Counted from the first letter of the stretch, positions 43,707 through 59,631 are shown. The stretch: 64,000 nt of DNA from Sepiola atlantica (GCA_963556195.1 OY744553.1:13118439-13182438), one strand, 5' to 3'. Notes: generated from the letters alone by a model not told the origin. Numbers and translations are program-made.

Positions 43707-46700
43707 TCAACGAATAAATAAATAAAGGCACAACAAGAATAAAAGAAATGAGAAATATAAAAGAGAAAGAAAGAAGCAAGTGAAATAAAGAAAGTACAAC
43801 GGTTCAACGAATAAATAAATAAAGGCACAACAAGAATAAAAGAGATGAGATATATAAAAGAGAAAGAAAGAAGCAAAGAAATAAAGAAAGTACAACGGTT
43901 CAACGAATAAATGAATAAAGGCACAACAAGAATAAAAGAGATGAGAAATATAAAAGAGAAAGAAAGAAGCAATGAAATAAAGAAAGTACAACGGTTCAAC
44001 GAATAAATAAATAAAGGCACAGCAACAATAAAACAGATGATGAATATAAAAGAGAAAGAAAGAAGCAAAGAAACAAAGAAAGTACAATGGTTCAACGAAT
44101 AAATAAATAAAGGCACAACAAGAATCAAAGAAATGAGAAATATAAAAGATAAGGAAAGAAGCAAAGAAATAAAGAAAGTACAACGGTTCAACGAATAAAT
44201 AATTAAAGGCACAACAAGAATAAAAGAAATGATGAATATAAAAGACAAAGAAAGAAGCAAAGAAATAAAGAAAGTAAACCGTTCACCGAATAAATTAATG
44301 AAGGCACAACAAGAATAAAAGAGATAAGAAACATTAAAAAGAAAGAAAGAAGCAAAGAAATAAAGAAAGTACAACGGTTCAACGAATAAATAAAGGCACA
44401 TCTATAATAAAAGAGATGAGAAATATAAAAGAGAAAGAAAGAAGCAAAGAAATAAAGAAAGTAAACCGGTTCACCGAATAAATAAATAAAGGCACAACAA
44501 GAATAAAAGAGATGAGAAATATAAAAGCGAAAGAAAGAAGCAAAGAAATAAAGAAAGTACAACGGTTCAACGAATAAATAAATAAAGGCACAACAATAAT
44601 AAAAGAAATGAGAAATATAAAAGAGAAAGAAAGAAGCAAAGAAATAAAGAAAGTACAACGGTTCAACGAATAAATAAATAAAGGCACAACAAGAATAAAA
44701 GAGATGAGAAATATCAAAGAGAAAGAAAGAAGCAATGAAATGAAGAAAGTACAACGGTTAAACGAATAAATAAATAAAGGCACAAAAAGAATAAAAGAAA
44801 TGAGAAATATAAAAGAGAAAGAAAGAAGCAAGTGAAATAAAGAAAGTACAACTGTTCAACGAATAAATAAATAAAGGCACAACAAGAATAAAAGAGATGA
44901 GATATATAAAAGAGAAAGAAAGAAGCAAACAAATAAAGAAAGTACAACGGTTCAACGAATAAATAAATAAAGGCACAACAAGAATAAAAGAGATAAGAAA
45001 TATAAAAGAGAAAGAAAGAAGCAATGAAATGAAGAAAGTACAACGGTTCAACGAATAAATAAATAAAGGCACAACAAAAATAAAAGAAATGAGAAATATA
45101 AAAGAGACAGAAAGAAGCAAAGAAATAAAGAAAGTACAACGGTTCAACGAATAAATAAATAAATAAAGGCACAGCAACAATAAAACAGATGATAAATATA
45201 AAAGAGAAAGAAAGAAGCAAAGAAACAGAGAAAGTACAATGGTTCAACGAATAAATAAATAAAGGCACAACAAGAATAAAAGAAATGAGAAATATAAAAG
45301 ATAAAGAAAGAAGCAAAGAAATAAAGAAAGTACAACGGTTAAACGAATAAATAAATAAAGGCACATCCATAATAAAAGAGATGAAAAATATAAAAGAGAA
45401 AAAAGAAGCAAAGAAATAAAGAAAGTAAACCGTTCACCGAATAAATTAATGAATGCACAACAAGAATAAAAGAGATGAGTAACATTAAAAAGAAGGAAAG
45501 AAGCAAAGAAATAAAGAAAGTACAACGGTTCAACGAATAAATAAAGGCACATCTATAATAAAAGAGATGAGAAATATAAAAGAGAAAGAAAGAAGCAAAG
45601 AAATAAAGAAAGTAAACCGGTTCACCGAATAAATAAATAAAGGCACAACAAGAATAAAAGAGATGAGAAATATAAAAGAGAAAGAAAGAAGCAAAGAAAT
45701 AAAGAAAGTACAACGGTTCAACGAATAAATAAATAAAGGCACAACAAGAATAAAAGAAATGAGAAATATAAAAGAGAAAGAAAGAAGCAAGTGAAATAAA
45801 GAAAGTACAACGGTTCAACGAATAAATAAATAAAGGCACAACAAGAATAAAAGAGATGAGATATATAAAAGAGAAAGAAAGAAGCAAAGAAATAAAGAAA
45901 GTACAACGGTTCAACGAATAAATGAATAAAGGCACAACAAGAATAAAAGAGATGAGAAATATAAAAGAGAAAGAAAGAAGCAATGAAATAAAGAAAGTAC
46001 AACGGTTCAACGAATAAATAAATAAAGGCACAGCAACAATAAAACAGATGATGAATATAAAAGAGAAAGAAAGAAGCAAAGAAACAAAGAAAGTACAATG
46101 GTTCAACGAATAAATAAATAAAGGCACAACAAGAATCAAAGAAATGAGAAATATAAAAGATAAGGAAAGAAGCAAAGAAATAAAGAAAGTACAACGGTTC
46201 AACGAATAAATAATTAAAGGCACAACAAGAATAAAAGAAATGATGAATATAAAAGACAAAGAAAGAAGCAAAGAAATAAAGAAAGTAAACCGTTCACCGA
46301 ATAAATTAATGAAGGCACAACAAGAATAAAAGAGATAAGAAACATTAAAAAGAAAGAAAGAAGCAAAGAAATAAAGAAAGTACAACGGTTCAACGAATAA
46401 ATAAAGGCACATCTATAATAAAAGAGATGAGAAATATAAAAGAGAAAGAAAGAAGCAAAGAAATAAAGAAAGTAAACCGGTTCACCGAATAAATAAATAA
46501 AGGCACAACAAGAATAAAAGAGATGAGAAATATAAAAGCGAAAGAAAGAAGCAAAGAAATAAAGAAAGTACAACGGTTCAACGAATAAATAAATAAAGGC
46601 ACAACAATAATAAAAGAAATGAGAAATATAAAAGAGAAAGAAAGAAGCAAAGAAATAAAGAAAGTACAACGGTTCAACGAATAAATAAATAAAGGCACAA

Positions 46701-47563
46701 CAAGAATAAAAGAGATGAGAAATATCAAAGAGAAAGAAAGAAGCAATGAAATGAAGAAAGTACAACGGTTAAACGAATAAATAAATAAAGGCACAAAAAG
46801 AATAAAAGAAATGAGAAATATAAAAGAGAAAGAAAGAAGCAAGTGAAATAAAGAAAGTACAACTGTTCAACGAATAAATAAATAAAGGCACAACAAGAAT
46901 AAAAGAGATGAGATATATAAAAGAGAAAGAAAGAAGCAAACAAATAAAGAAAGTACAACGGTTCAACGAATAAATAAATAAAGGCACAACAAGAATAAAA
47001 GAGATAAGAAATATAAAAGAGAAAGAAAGAAGCAATGAAATGAAGAAAGTACAACGGTTCAACGAATAAATAAATAAAGGCACAACAAAAATAAAAGAAA
47101 TGAGAAATATAAAAGAGACAGAAAGAAGCAAAGAAATAAAGAAAGTACAACGGTTCAACGAATAAATAAATAAATAAAGGCACAGCAACAATAAAACAGA
47201 TGATAAATATAAAAGAGAAAGAAAGAAGCAAAGAAACAGAGAAAGTACAATGGTTCAACGAATAAATAAATAAAGGCACAACAAGAATAAAAGAAATGAG
47301 AAATATAAAAGATAAAGAAAGAAGCAAAGAAATAAAGAAAGTACAACGGTTAAACGAATAAATAAATAAAGGCACATCCATAATAAAAGAGATGAAAAAT
47401 ATAAAAGAGAAAAAAGAAGCAAAGAAATAAAGAAAGTAAACCGTTCACCGAATAAATTAATGAATGCACAACAAGAATAAAAGAGATGAGTAACATTAAA
47501 AAGAAGGAAAGAAGCAAAGAAATAAAGAAAGTACAACGGTTCAACGAATAAATAAAGGCACAT
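43707..47563. repeat. Tandem duplication of a 2,011-bp higher-order block
   Basis: Minus-strand translations and monomer variant order in 43707-45552 recur at 45718-47563 with a constant offset of 2,011 bp (about 21 monomers). Several stretches of 150-218 codons are identical between the copies. Confidence 0.85.
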
Positions 47564-48811
47564 CTATAATAAAAGAGATGAGAAATATAAAAGAGAAAGA
47601 AAGAAGCAAAGAAATAAAGAAAGTAAACCGGTTCACCGAATAAATAAATAAAGGCACAACAAGAATAAAAGAGATGAGAAATATAAAAGCGAAAGAAAGA
47701 AGCAAAGAAATAAAGAAAGTACAACGGTTCAACGAATAAATAGATAAAGGCACAACAAGAATAAAAGAGATGAGAAATATAAAAGAGAAAGAAAAGAGGC
47801 AAAGAAATAAAGAAAGTACAACGGTTCAACGAATAAATAAATAAAGGCACAACAATAATAAAAGAAATGAGAAATATAAAAGAGAAAGAAAGAAGCAAAG
47901 AAATAAAGAAAGTACAACGGTTCAACGAATAAATAAATAAAGGCACAACAAGAATAAAAGAGATGAGAAATATCAAAGAGAAAGAAAGAAGCAATGAAAT
48001 GAAGAAAGTACAACGGTTAAACGAATAAATAAATAAAGGCACAAAAAGAATAAAAGAAATGAGAAATATAAAAGAGAAAGAAAGAAGCAAGTGAAATAAA
48101 GAAAGTACAACTGTTCAACGAATAAATAAATAAAGGCACAACAAGAATAAAAGAGATGAGATATATAAAAGAGAAAGAAAGAAGCAAACAAATAAAGAAA
48201 GTACAACGGTTCAACAAATAAATAAATAAAGGCACAACAAGAATAAAAGAGATAAGAAATATAAAAGAGAAAGAAAGAAGCAATGAAATGAAGAAAGTAC
48301 AACGGTTCAACGAATAAATAAATAAAGGCACAACAAAAATAAAAGAAATGAGAAATATAAAAGAGACAGAAAGAAGCAAAGAAATAAAGAAAGTACAACG
48401 GTTCAACGAATAAATAAATAAATAAAGGCACAGCAACAATAAAACAGATGATAAATATAAAAGAGAAAGAAAGAAGCAAAGAAACAGAGAAAGTACAATG
48501 GTTCAACGAATAAATAAATAAAGGCACAACAAGAATAAAAGAAATGAGAAATATAAAAGATAAAGAAAGAAGCAAAGAAATAAAGAAAGTACAACGGTTA
48601 AACGAATAAATAAATAAAGGCACATCCATAATAAAAGAGATGAAAAATATAAAAGAGAAAAAAGAAGCAAAGAAATAAAGAAAGTAAACCGTTCACCGAA
48701 TAAATTAATGAATGCACAACAAGAATAAAAGAGATGAGTAACATTAAAAAGAAGGAAAGAAGCAAAGAAATAAAGAAAGTACAACGGTTCAACGAATAAA
48801 TAAAGGCACAT
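46725..48811. repeat. Further duplication with a 1,248-bp offset
   Basis: The segment 46725-47563 recurs at 47973-48811. The offset of 1,248 bp is exactly 13 monomers. One copy differs by a single base in a 140-codon stretch. Confidence 0.85.
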
Positions 48812-50425
48812 CCATAATAAAAGAGATGAGAAATATAAAAAAGAAAGAAAGAAGCAAAGAAATAAAGAAAGTACAACGGTTTAACGAATAAATAAAGGCA
48901 CAACCATAATAAAAGAGATGAGAAATATAAAAGAAAAAACAAAGAATCAAAGAAATAAAGAAAGTACAACGGTTCAACGAATATATAAATAAAGGCACAA
49001 CAAGAATAAAAAAGATGAGAAATATAAAAGAGAAAGAAAGAAGAAAAGAAATAAAGAAAGTACAATGGTTCAACGAATAAATAAATAAATAAAGGCACAA
49101 CAAGAATAAAAGAGATGAGAAATATAAAAGAGAAAGAAAGAAGCAAAGAAATAAAGAAAGTACAACGGTTCAACGAATAAATAAATAAAGGCACAACAAA
49201 AATAAAACAGATGAGAAATATAAAAGAGAAAGAAAGAAGCAAAGAAATAAAGAAAGTACAACGGTTCAACGAATAAATAAATAAAGGTACAACTAGAATA
49301 AAAGAGATGAGAAATATAAAAGAGAAAGAAAGAAGCAAAGAAATAAAGAAAGTACAACGGTTCAACGAATAAATAAATAAAGGCACAACAAGAATAAAAT
49401 GAAATGAGAAATATAAAAGAGAAAGAAAGAAGCAAAGAAATAAAGAAAGTACAACGGGTCAACGAATAAATAAATAAAAACACAACAAGAATAAAAGAGA
49501 TGAGATATATAAAAGAGAAAGAAAGAAGCAAAGAAATAAAGAAAGTACAACGGTTCAACGAATAATTAAATAAAGGCACAACAAGAATAAAAGAAATGAT
49601 AAATATAAAAGAGAAAGAAAGAAGCAAAGAAATAAAGAAAGTAAATCGTTCACCGAATAAATTAATGAAGGCACAACAAGAATAAAAGAGATGAGAAACA
49701 TTAAAAAGAAAGAAAGAAGCAAAGAAATAAAGAAAGTACAACGGTTCAACGAATAAATAAAGGCACAACCATAATAAAAGAGATGATAAATATAAAAGAG
49801 AAAGAAAGAAGCAAAGAAATAAAGAAAGTACAACGGTTCAACGAATAAATAAATAAAGGCACAACAAGAAAAAAAGAGATGAGAAATATAAAAGAGAAAG
49901 AAAGAAGCAAAGAAAGAAAGAAAGTACAACAGTTCAACGAATAAATAAATAAATAAATAAATAAATAAAGGCACAACAAGAATAAAAGAGATGAGAAATA
50001 TAAAAGAGAAAGAAAGAAGCAAAGAAATAAAGAAAGTACAACGGTTCAACGAATAAATAAATAAAGGCACAACAAGAATAAAAGAGATGAGAAATATAAA
50101 AGAGAAAGAAAGAAGCAAAGAAATAAAGAAAGTACAACGGTTCAACGAATAAATGAATAAAGGCACAACAAGAATAAAAGAAATGAGAAATATAAAAAAG
50201 AAAGAAGCAAAGAAATAAAGAAAGTACAACGGTTCAACGAATAAATAAATAAAGGCACAACAAGAATAAAAGAAATGAGATATATAAAAGAGAAAGAAAG
50301 AAGCAAAGAAATAAAGAAAGTACAACGGTTCAACGAATAAATAAATAAAGGCACAACAAGAATAAAAGAGATGAGAAATATAAAAGAGAAAGAAAGAAGC
50401 AAAGAAATGAAGAAAGTACAACGGT

Positions 50426-50919
50426 TCAACGAATAAATAAATAAGGCACAACAAGAATAAAAGAAATGAGAAATATAAAAGAGAAAGAAAGAAGCAAACA
50501 AATTAAGAAAGTACAACGGTTCAACGAATAAATAAATAAATAAATAAATAAAGGCACAACAAGAATAAAAGAAATGATAAATATAAAAGAGAAAGAAAGA
50601 AGCAAAGAAATAAAGAAAGTAAATCGTTCACCGAATAAATTAATGAAGGCACAACAAGAATAAAAGAGATGAGAAACATTAAAAAGAAAGAAAGAAGCAA
50701 AGAAATAAAGAAAGTACAACGGTTCAACGAATAAATAAAGGCACAACCATAATAAAAGAGATGATTAATATAAAAGAGAAAGAAAGAAGCAAAGAAATAA
50801 AGAAAGTACAACGGTTCAACGAATAAATAAATAAAGGCACAACAATAAAAAAAGAGATGAGAAATATAAAAGAGAAAGAAAGATGCAAAGAAAGAAAGAA
50901 AGTACAACGGTTCAACGAA

Positions 50920-50950
<31 letters not shown>

Positions 50951-52477
50951 AGGCACAACAAGAATAAAAGAGATGAGAAATATAAAAGAGAAAGAAAGAA
51001 GCAAAGAAATAAAGAAAGTACAACGGTTCAACGAATAAATAAATAAAGGCACAACAAGAATAAAAGAGATGAGAAATATAAAAGAGAAAGAAAGAAGCAA
51101 AGAAATAAAGAAAGTACAACGGTTCAACGAATAAATGAATAAAGGCACAACAAGAAAAAAAGAAATGAGAAATATAAAAAAGAAAGAAGCAAAGAAATAA
51201 AGAAAGTACAACGGTTCAACGAATAAATAAATAAAGGCACAACAAGAATAAAAGAGATGAGAAATATAAAAGAGAAAGAAAGAAGCAAAGAAATGAAGAA
51301 AGTACAACGGTTCAACGAATAAATAAATAAAGGCACAACAACAATAAAACAGATGATAAATATAAAAGAGAAAGAAAGAAGCAAAGAAACAAAGAAAGTT
51401 CAATGGTTCAACGAATAAATAAATAATGGCACAACAAGAATAAAAGAAATGAGAAATATAAAAGATAAAGAAAGAAGTAAGACATAAAAAAAGTACAACG
51501 GTTCAACGAATAAATAAATAAAGGCACAACAAGAATAAAAGAGATGAGAAATATAAAAGAGAAAGAAAGAAGCAAAGAAATAAAGAAAGTACAACGGTTC
51601 AACGAATAAATAAATAAAGGCACAACAAGAATAAAAGAAATGAGAAATATAAAAGAGAAATAAAGAAGCAAAGAAATAAAGAAAGTACAACGGTTCAACG
51701 AATAAATAAATAAAGGCACAACAAGAATAAAATGAAATGAGAAATATAAAAGAGAAAGAAAGAAGCAAAGAAATAAAGAAAGTACAACGGGTCAACGAAT
51801 AAATAAATAAAAACACAACAAGAATAAAAGAGATGAGATATATAAAAGAGAAAGAAAGAAGCAAAGAAATAAAGAAAGTACAACGGTTCAACGAATAATT
51901 AAATAAAGGCACAACAAGAATAAAAGAAATGATAAATATAAAAGAGAAAGAAAGAAGCAAAGAAATGAAGAAAGTACAACGGTTCAACGAATAAATAAAT
52001 AAGGCACAACAAGAATAAAAGAAATGAGAAATATAAAAGAGAAAGAAAGAAGCAAACAAATTAAGAAAGTACAACGGTTCAACGAATAAATAAATAAATA
52101 AATAAATAAAGGCACAACAAGAATAAAAGAAATGATAAATATAAAAGAGAAAGAAAGAAGCAAAGAAATAAAGAAAGTAAATCGTTCACCGAATAAATTA
52201 ATGAAGGCACAACAAGAATAAAAGAGATGAGAAACATTAAAAAGAAAGAAAGAAGCAAAGAAATAAAGAAAGTACAACGGTTCAACGAATAAATAAAGGC
52301 ACAACCATAATAAAAGAGATGATTAATATAAAAGAGAAAGAAAGAAGCAAAGAAATAAAGAAAGTACAACGGTTCAACGAATAAATAAATAAAGGCACAA
52401 CAATAAAAAAAGAGATGAGAAATATAAAAGAGAAAGAAAGATGCAAAGAAAGAAAGAAAGTACAACGGTTCAACGAA

Positions 52478-52508
<31 letters not shown>

Positions 52509-53441
52509 AGGCACAACAAGAATAAAAGAGATGAGAAATATAAAAGAGAAAGAAAGAAGCAAAGAAATAAAGAAAGTACAACGGTTCAACGAATAAATAA
52601 ATAAAGGCACAACAAGAATAAAAGAGATGAGAAATATAAAAGAGAAAGAAAGAAGCAAAGAAATAAAGAAAGTACAACGGTTCAACGAATAAATGAATAA
52701 AGGCACAACAAGAAAAAAAGAAATGAGAAATATAAAAAAGAAAGAAGCAAAGAAATAAAGAAAGTACAACGGTTCAACGAATAAATAAATAAAGGCACAA
52801 CAAGAATAAAAGAGATGAGAAATATAAAAGAGAAAGAAAGAAGCAAAGAAATGAAGAAAGTACAACGGTTCAACGAATAAATAAATAAAGGCACAACAAC
52901 AATAAAACAGATGATAAATATAAAAGAGAAAGAAAGAAGCAAAGAAACAAAGAAAGTTCAATGGTTCAACGAATAAATAAATAATGGCACAACAAGAATA
53001 AAAGAAATGAGAAATATAAAAGATAAAGAAAGAAGTAAGACATAAAAAAAGTACAACGGTTCAACGAATAAATAAATAAAGGCACAACAAGAATAAAAGA
53101 GATGAGAAATATAAAAGAGAAAGAAAGAAGCAAAGAAATAAAGAAAGTACAACGGTTCAACGAATAAATAAATAAAGGCACAACAAGAATAAAAGAAATG
53201 AGAAATATAAAAGAGAAATAAAGAAGCAAAGAAATAAAGAAAGTACAACGGTTCAACGAATAAATAAATAAAGGCACAACAAGAATAAAATGAAATGAGA
53301 AATATAAAAGAGAAAGAAAGAAGCAAAGAAATAAAGAAAGTACAACGGGTCAACGAATAAATAAATAAAAACACAACAAGAATAAAAGAGATGAGATATA
53401 TAAAAGAGAAAGAAAGAAGCAAAGAAATAAAGAAAGTACAA
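50426..53441. repeat. Tandem duplication of a 1,558-bp higher-order block
   Basis: 50426-51883 recurs at 51984-53441 with a constant offset of 1,558 bp. Parts of the same block also match 49362-50961 at an offset of 3,891 bp from 53253-54850. Confidence 0.85.
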
Positions 53442-53636
53442 CGGTTCAACGAATAATTAAATAAAGGCACAACAAGAATAAAAGAAATGATAAATATAAA
53501 AGAGAAAGAAAGAAGCAAAGAAATAAAGAAAGTAAATCGTTCACCGAATAAATTAATGAAGGCACAACAAGAATAAAAGAGATGAGAAACATTAAAAAGA
53601 AAGAAAGAAGCAAAGAAATAAAGAAAGTACAACGGT

Positions 53637-56600
53637 TCAACGAATAAATAAAGGCACAACCATAATAAAAGAGATGATAAATATAAAAGAGAAAGAAAGA
53701 AGCAAAGAAATAAAGAAAGTACAACGGTTCAACGAATAAATAAATAAAGGCACAACAAGAAAAAAAGAGATGAGAAATATAAAAGAGAAAGAAAGAAGCA
53801 AAGAAAGAAAGAAAGTACAACAGTTCAACGAATAAATAAATAAATAAATAAATAAATAAAGGCACAACAAGAATAAAAGAGATGAGAAATATAAAAGAGA
53901 AAGAAAGAAGCAAAGAAATAAAGAAAGTACAACGGTTCAACGAATAAATAAATAAAGGCACAACAAGAATAAAAGAGATGAGAAATATAAAAGAGAAAGA
54001 AAGAAGCAAAGAAATAAAGAAAGTACAACGGTTCAACGAATAAATGAATAAAGGCACAACAAGAATAAAAGAAATGAGAAATATAAAAAAGAAAGAAGCA
54101 AAGAAATAAAGAAAGTACAACGGTTCAACGAATAAATAAATAAAGGCACAACAAGAATAAAAGAAATGAGATATATAAAAGAGAAAGAAAGAAGCAAAGA
54201 AATAAAGAAAGTACAACGGTTCAACGAATAAATAAATAAAGGCACAACAAGAATAAAAGAGATGAGAAATATAAAAGAGAAAGAAAGAAGCAAAGAAATG
54301 AAGAAAGTACAACGGTTCAACGAATAAATAAATAAGGCACAACAAGAATAAAAGAAATGAGAAATATAAAAGAGAAAGAAAGAAGCAAACAAATTAAGAA
54401 AGTACAACGGTTCAACAAATAAATAAATAAATAAATAAATAAAGGCACAACAAGAATAAAAGAAATGATAAATATAAAAGAGAAAGAAAGAAGCAAAGAA
54501 ATAAAGAAAGTAAATCGTTCACCGAATAAATTAATGAAGGCACAACAAGAATAAAAGAGATGAGAAACATTAAAAAGAAAGAAAGAAGCAAAGAAATAAA
54601 GAAAGTACAACGGTTCAACGAATAAATAAAGGCACAACCATAATAAAAGAGATGATTAATATAAAAGAGAAAGAAAGAAGCAAAGAAATAAAGAAAGTAC
54701 AACGGTTCAACGAATAAATAAATAAAGGCACAACAATAAAAAAAGAGATGAGAAATATAAAAGAGAAAGAAAGATGCAAAGAAAGAAAGAAAGTACAACG
54801 GTTCAACGAATAAATAAATAAATAAATAAATAAAGGCACAACAAGAATAAAAGAGATGAGAAATATAAAAGAGAAAGAAAGAAGCAAAGAAATAAAGAAA
54901 GTACAACGGTTCAACGAATAAATAAATAAAGGCACAACAAGAATAAAAGAGATGAGAAATATAAAAGAGAAAGAAAGAAGCAAAGAAATAAAGAAAGTAC
55001 AACGGTTCAACGAATAAATGAATAAAGGCACAACAAGAAAAAAAGAAATGAGAAATATAAAAAAGAAAGAAGCAAAGAAATAAAGAAAGTACAACGGTTC
55101 AACGAATAAATAAATAAAGGCACAACAAGAATAAAAGAGATGAGAAATATAAAAGAGAAAGAAAGAAGCAAAGAAATGAAGAAAGTACAACGGTTCAACG
55201 AATAAATAAATAAAGGCACAACAACAATAAAACAGATGATAAATATAAAAGAGAAAGAAAGAAGCAAAGAAACAAAGAAAGTTCAATGGTTCAACGAATA
55301 AATAAATAATGGCACAACAAGAATAAAAGAAATGAGAAATATAAAAGATAAAGAAAGAAGTAAGACATAAAAAAAGTACAACGGTTCAACGAATAAATAA
55401 ATAAAGGCACAACAAGAATAAAAGAGATGAGAAATATAAAAGAGAAAGAAAGAAGCAAAGAAATAAAGAAAGTACAACGGTTCAACGAATAAATAAATAA
55501 AGGCACAACAAGAATAAAAGAAATGAGAAATATAAAAGAGAAATAAAGAAGCAAAGAAATAAAGAAAGTACAACGGTTCAACGAATAAATAAATAAAGGC
55601 ACAACAAGAATAAAAGAAATGATAAATATAAAAGAGAAAGAAAGAAGGAAAAAAATTAAGAAAGTAGAACGGTTCAACAAATAAATAAATACAGGCACAA
55701 CAAGAATAAAAAAGATGAGATATATAAAAGAGAAAGAAAGAAGCAAAGAAACTAAGAAAGTTCAATGGTTGAACGAATAAATAAATAAATGCACAACAAG
55801 AATAAAAGAAATGAGAAATATAAAAGATAAAGAAAGAAGTAAGACATAAAGAAAGTAGAACGGTTCAACGAATAAATAAATAAAGGCACAACAAGAATAA
55901 AATAGATGAGAAATATAAAAGAGAAACAAAGAAGCAAAGAAATAAAGAAAGTACAACGGTTCAACGAATAAATAAATAAAGGCACAACAAGAATAAAAAG
56001 GATGAGAAATATAAAAAAGAGAGAAAGAAGCAAAGAAATAAAGAAAGTACAACGGTTCAACGAATAAATAAATAAAGGCACAACAAGAATAAAAGGAATG
56101 AGAAATATAAAAGAGAAAGAAAGAAGCAAAGAAATAAAGAAAGTACAACGGTTCAACGAATAAATAAATAAAGGCACAACAAAAATAAAAGAGATGAGAT
56201 ATATAAAAGAGAAAGAAAGAAGCAAAGAAATAAAGAAAGTACAACGGTTCAACGAATAAATAAAAAAAGGCACAACAAGAATAAAAGAAATGATAAATAT
56301 AAAAGAGAAAGAAAGAAGCAAAGAAATAAAGAAAGTAAACCGTTCACCGAATAAATTAATGAAGGCACAACAAGAATAAAAGAGATGAGAAACATTAAAA
56401 AGAAAGAAAGAAGCAAAGAAATAAAGAAAGAACAACGGTTTAACGAATAAATAAAGGCACAACCCTAATAAAAGAGATGAGAAATATAAAAAAGAAAGAA
56501 AGAAGCAAAGAAATAAAGAAAGTACTACGGTTCAACGAATAAATAAATAAAGGCACAACAAGAATAAAAGAGATGAGAAATATAAAAGAGAAAGAAAGAA

Positions 56601-59600
56601 GCAAAGAAATAAAGAAAGTACAACGGTTACACGAATAAACAAATAAAGGCACAACAAGAATAAAAGAAATGAGAAATATAAAAGAGAAAGAAAGAAGCAA
56701 ATAAATAAAGAAAGTACAACGGTTCAACGAATAAATAAATAAAGGCACAACAAGAATAAAAGAAATGAGATATATAAAAGAGAAAGAAAGAAGCAAAGAA
56801 ATAAAGAAAGTACAACGGTTCAACGAATAAATAAATAAATGCACAACAAGAATATAAGAAATGAGAAATATAAAAGAAAACGAAAGAAGCAAAGAAATGA
56901 TGAAAGTACAACGGTTCAACGAATAAATAAATAAAGGCACAACAAGAATAAAAGAAATGAGAAATATAAAAGAGAAAGAAAGAAGGGAAAAAATTAAGAA
57001 AGTAGAACGGTTCAACGAATAAATTAATGAAGGCACAACAAGAATAAAAGAGATGAGAAACATTAAAAAGAAAGAAAGAAGCAAAGAAATAAAGAAAGTA
57101 CAACGGTTCAACGAATAAATAAAGGCACAACCATAATAAAAGAGATGAGAAATATAAAAGAGAAAGAAAGAAGCAAAGAAATAAAGAAAGTACAACGGTT
57201 CAACGAATAAATAAATAAAGGCACAACAAGAATAAAAGAGATGAGAAATATAAAAGAGAAAGAAAGAAGCAAAGAAATAAAGAAAGTACAACGGTTCAAC
57301 GAATAAATAAATAAATAAATAAATAAAGGCACAACAAGAATAAAAGAGATGAGAAATATAAAAGAGAAAGAAAGAAGCAAAGAAATAAAGAAAGTACAAC
57401 GGTTCAACGAATAAATAAATAAAGGCACAACAAGAATAAAAGAGATGAGAAATATAAAAGAGAAAGAAAGAAGCAATGAAATGAAGAAAGTACAACGGTT
57501 CAACGAATAAATAAATAAAGGCACAACAAGAATAAAAAAATGAGAAATATAAAAGAGAAAGAAAGAAGCAAAGAAATAAAGAAAGTACAACGGTTCAACG
57601 AATAAATAAATAAAGGCACAACAAGAATAAAAGAAATGAGATATATAAAAGAGAAAGAAAGAAGCAAAGAAATAAAGAAAGTACAACAGTTCAACGAATA
57701 AATAAATAAAGGCACAACAAGAATAAAAGAGATGAGAAATATAAAAGAGAAAGAAAGAAGCAAAGAAATGAAGAAAGTACAACGGTTCAACGAATAACTA
57801 AATAAAGGCACAACAAGAATAAAAGAAATGAGAAATATAAAAGAGAAAGAAAGAAGCAAAGAAATAAAGAAAGTACAACGGTTCAACGAATAAATAAATA
57901 AAGGCACAACAACAATAAAACAGATGATAAATATAAAAGAGAAAGAAAGAAGCAAAGAAACAAAGAAAGTTCAATGGTTCAACGAATGAATAAATAAAGG
58001 CACAACAAGAATAAAAGAAATGAGAAATATAAAAGATAAAGAAAGAAGTAAGACATAAAGAAAGTACAACGGTTCAACGAATAAATAAATAAAGGCACAA
58101 CAAGAATAAAAGAGATGAGAAATATAAAAGAGAAAGAAAGAAGCAAAGAAATAAAGAAAGTACAGCGGTTCAACGAATAAATAAATAAAGGCACAACAAG
58201 AATAAAAGAAATGAGAAATATAAAAGAGAAAGAAAAAAGCAAAGAAATAAAGAAAGTACAACGGTTCAACGAATAAATAAATAAAGGCACAACAACAATA
58301 AAACAGATGATGAATATAAAAGAGAAAGAAAGAAGCAAAGAAACAAAGAAAGTTCAATGGTTCACAGAATAAATAAATAAAGGCACAACAAGAATAAAAG
58401 AGATGAGAAACATTAAAAAGAAAGAAAGAAGCAAAGAAATAAAGAAAGTACAACGGTTCAACGAATAAATAAAGGCACAACCATAATAAAAGAGATGATA
58501 AATATAAAAGAGAAAGAAAGAAGCAAAGAAATAAAGAAAGTACAACGGTTCAACGAATAAATAAATAAAGGCACAACAAGAAAAAAAGAGATGAGAAATA
58601 TAAAAGAGAAAGAAAGAAGCAAAGAAAGAAAGAAAGTACAACAGTTCAACGAATAAATAAATAAATAAATAAATAAATAAAGGCACAACAAGAATAAAAG
58701 AGATGAGAAATATAAAAGAGAAAGAAAGAAGCAAAGAAATAAAGAAAGTACAACGGTTCAACGAATAAATAAATAAAGGCACAACAAGAATAAAAGAGAT
58801 GAGAAATATAAAAGAGAAAGAAAGAAGCAAAGAAATAAAGAAAGTACAACGGTTCAACGAATAAATGAATAAAGGCACAACAAGAATAAAAGAAATGAGA
58901 AATATAAAAAAGAAAGAAGCAAAGAAATAAAGAAAGTACAACGGTTCAACGAATAAATAAATAAAGGCACAACAAGAATAAAAGAAATGAGATATATAAA
59001 AGAGAAAGAAAGAAGCAAAGAAATAAAGAAAGTACAACGGTTCAACGAATAAATAAATAAAGGCACAACAAGAATAAAAGAGATGAGAAATATAAAAGAG
59101 AAAGAAAGAAGCAAAGAAATGAAGAAAGTACAACGGTTCAACGAATAAATAAATAAGGCACAACAAGAATAAAAGAAATGAGAAATATAAAAGAGAAAGA
59201 AAGAAGCAAACAAATTAAGAAAGTACAACGGTTCAACGAATAAATAAATAAATAAATAAATAAAGGCACAACAAGAATAAAAGAAATGATAAATATAAAA
59301 GAGAAAGAAAGAAGCAAAGAAATAAAGAAAGTAAATCGTTCACCGAATAAATTAATGAAGGCACAACAAGAATAAAAGAGATGAGAAACATTAAAAAGAA
59401 AGAAAGAAGCAAAGAAATAAAGAAAGTACAACGGTTCAACGAATAAATAAAGGCACAACCATAATAAAAGAGATGATTAATATAAAAGAGAAAGAAAGAA
59501 GCAAAGAAATAAAGAAAGTACAACGGTTCAACGAATAAATAAATAAAGGCACAACAATAAAAAAAGAGATGAGAAATATAAAAGAGATAGAAAGATGCAA

Positions 59601-59631
59601 AGAAAGAAAGAAAGTACAACGGTTCAACGAA

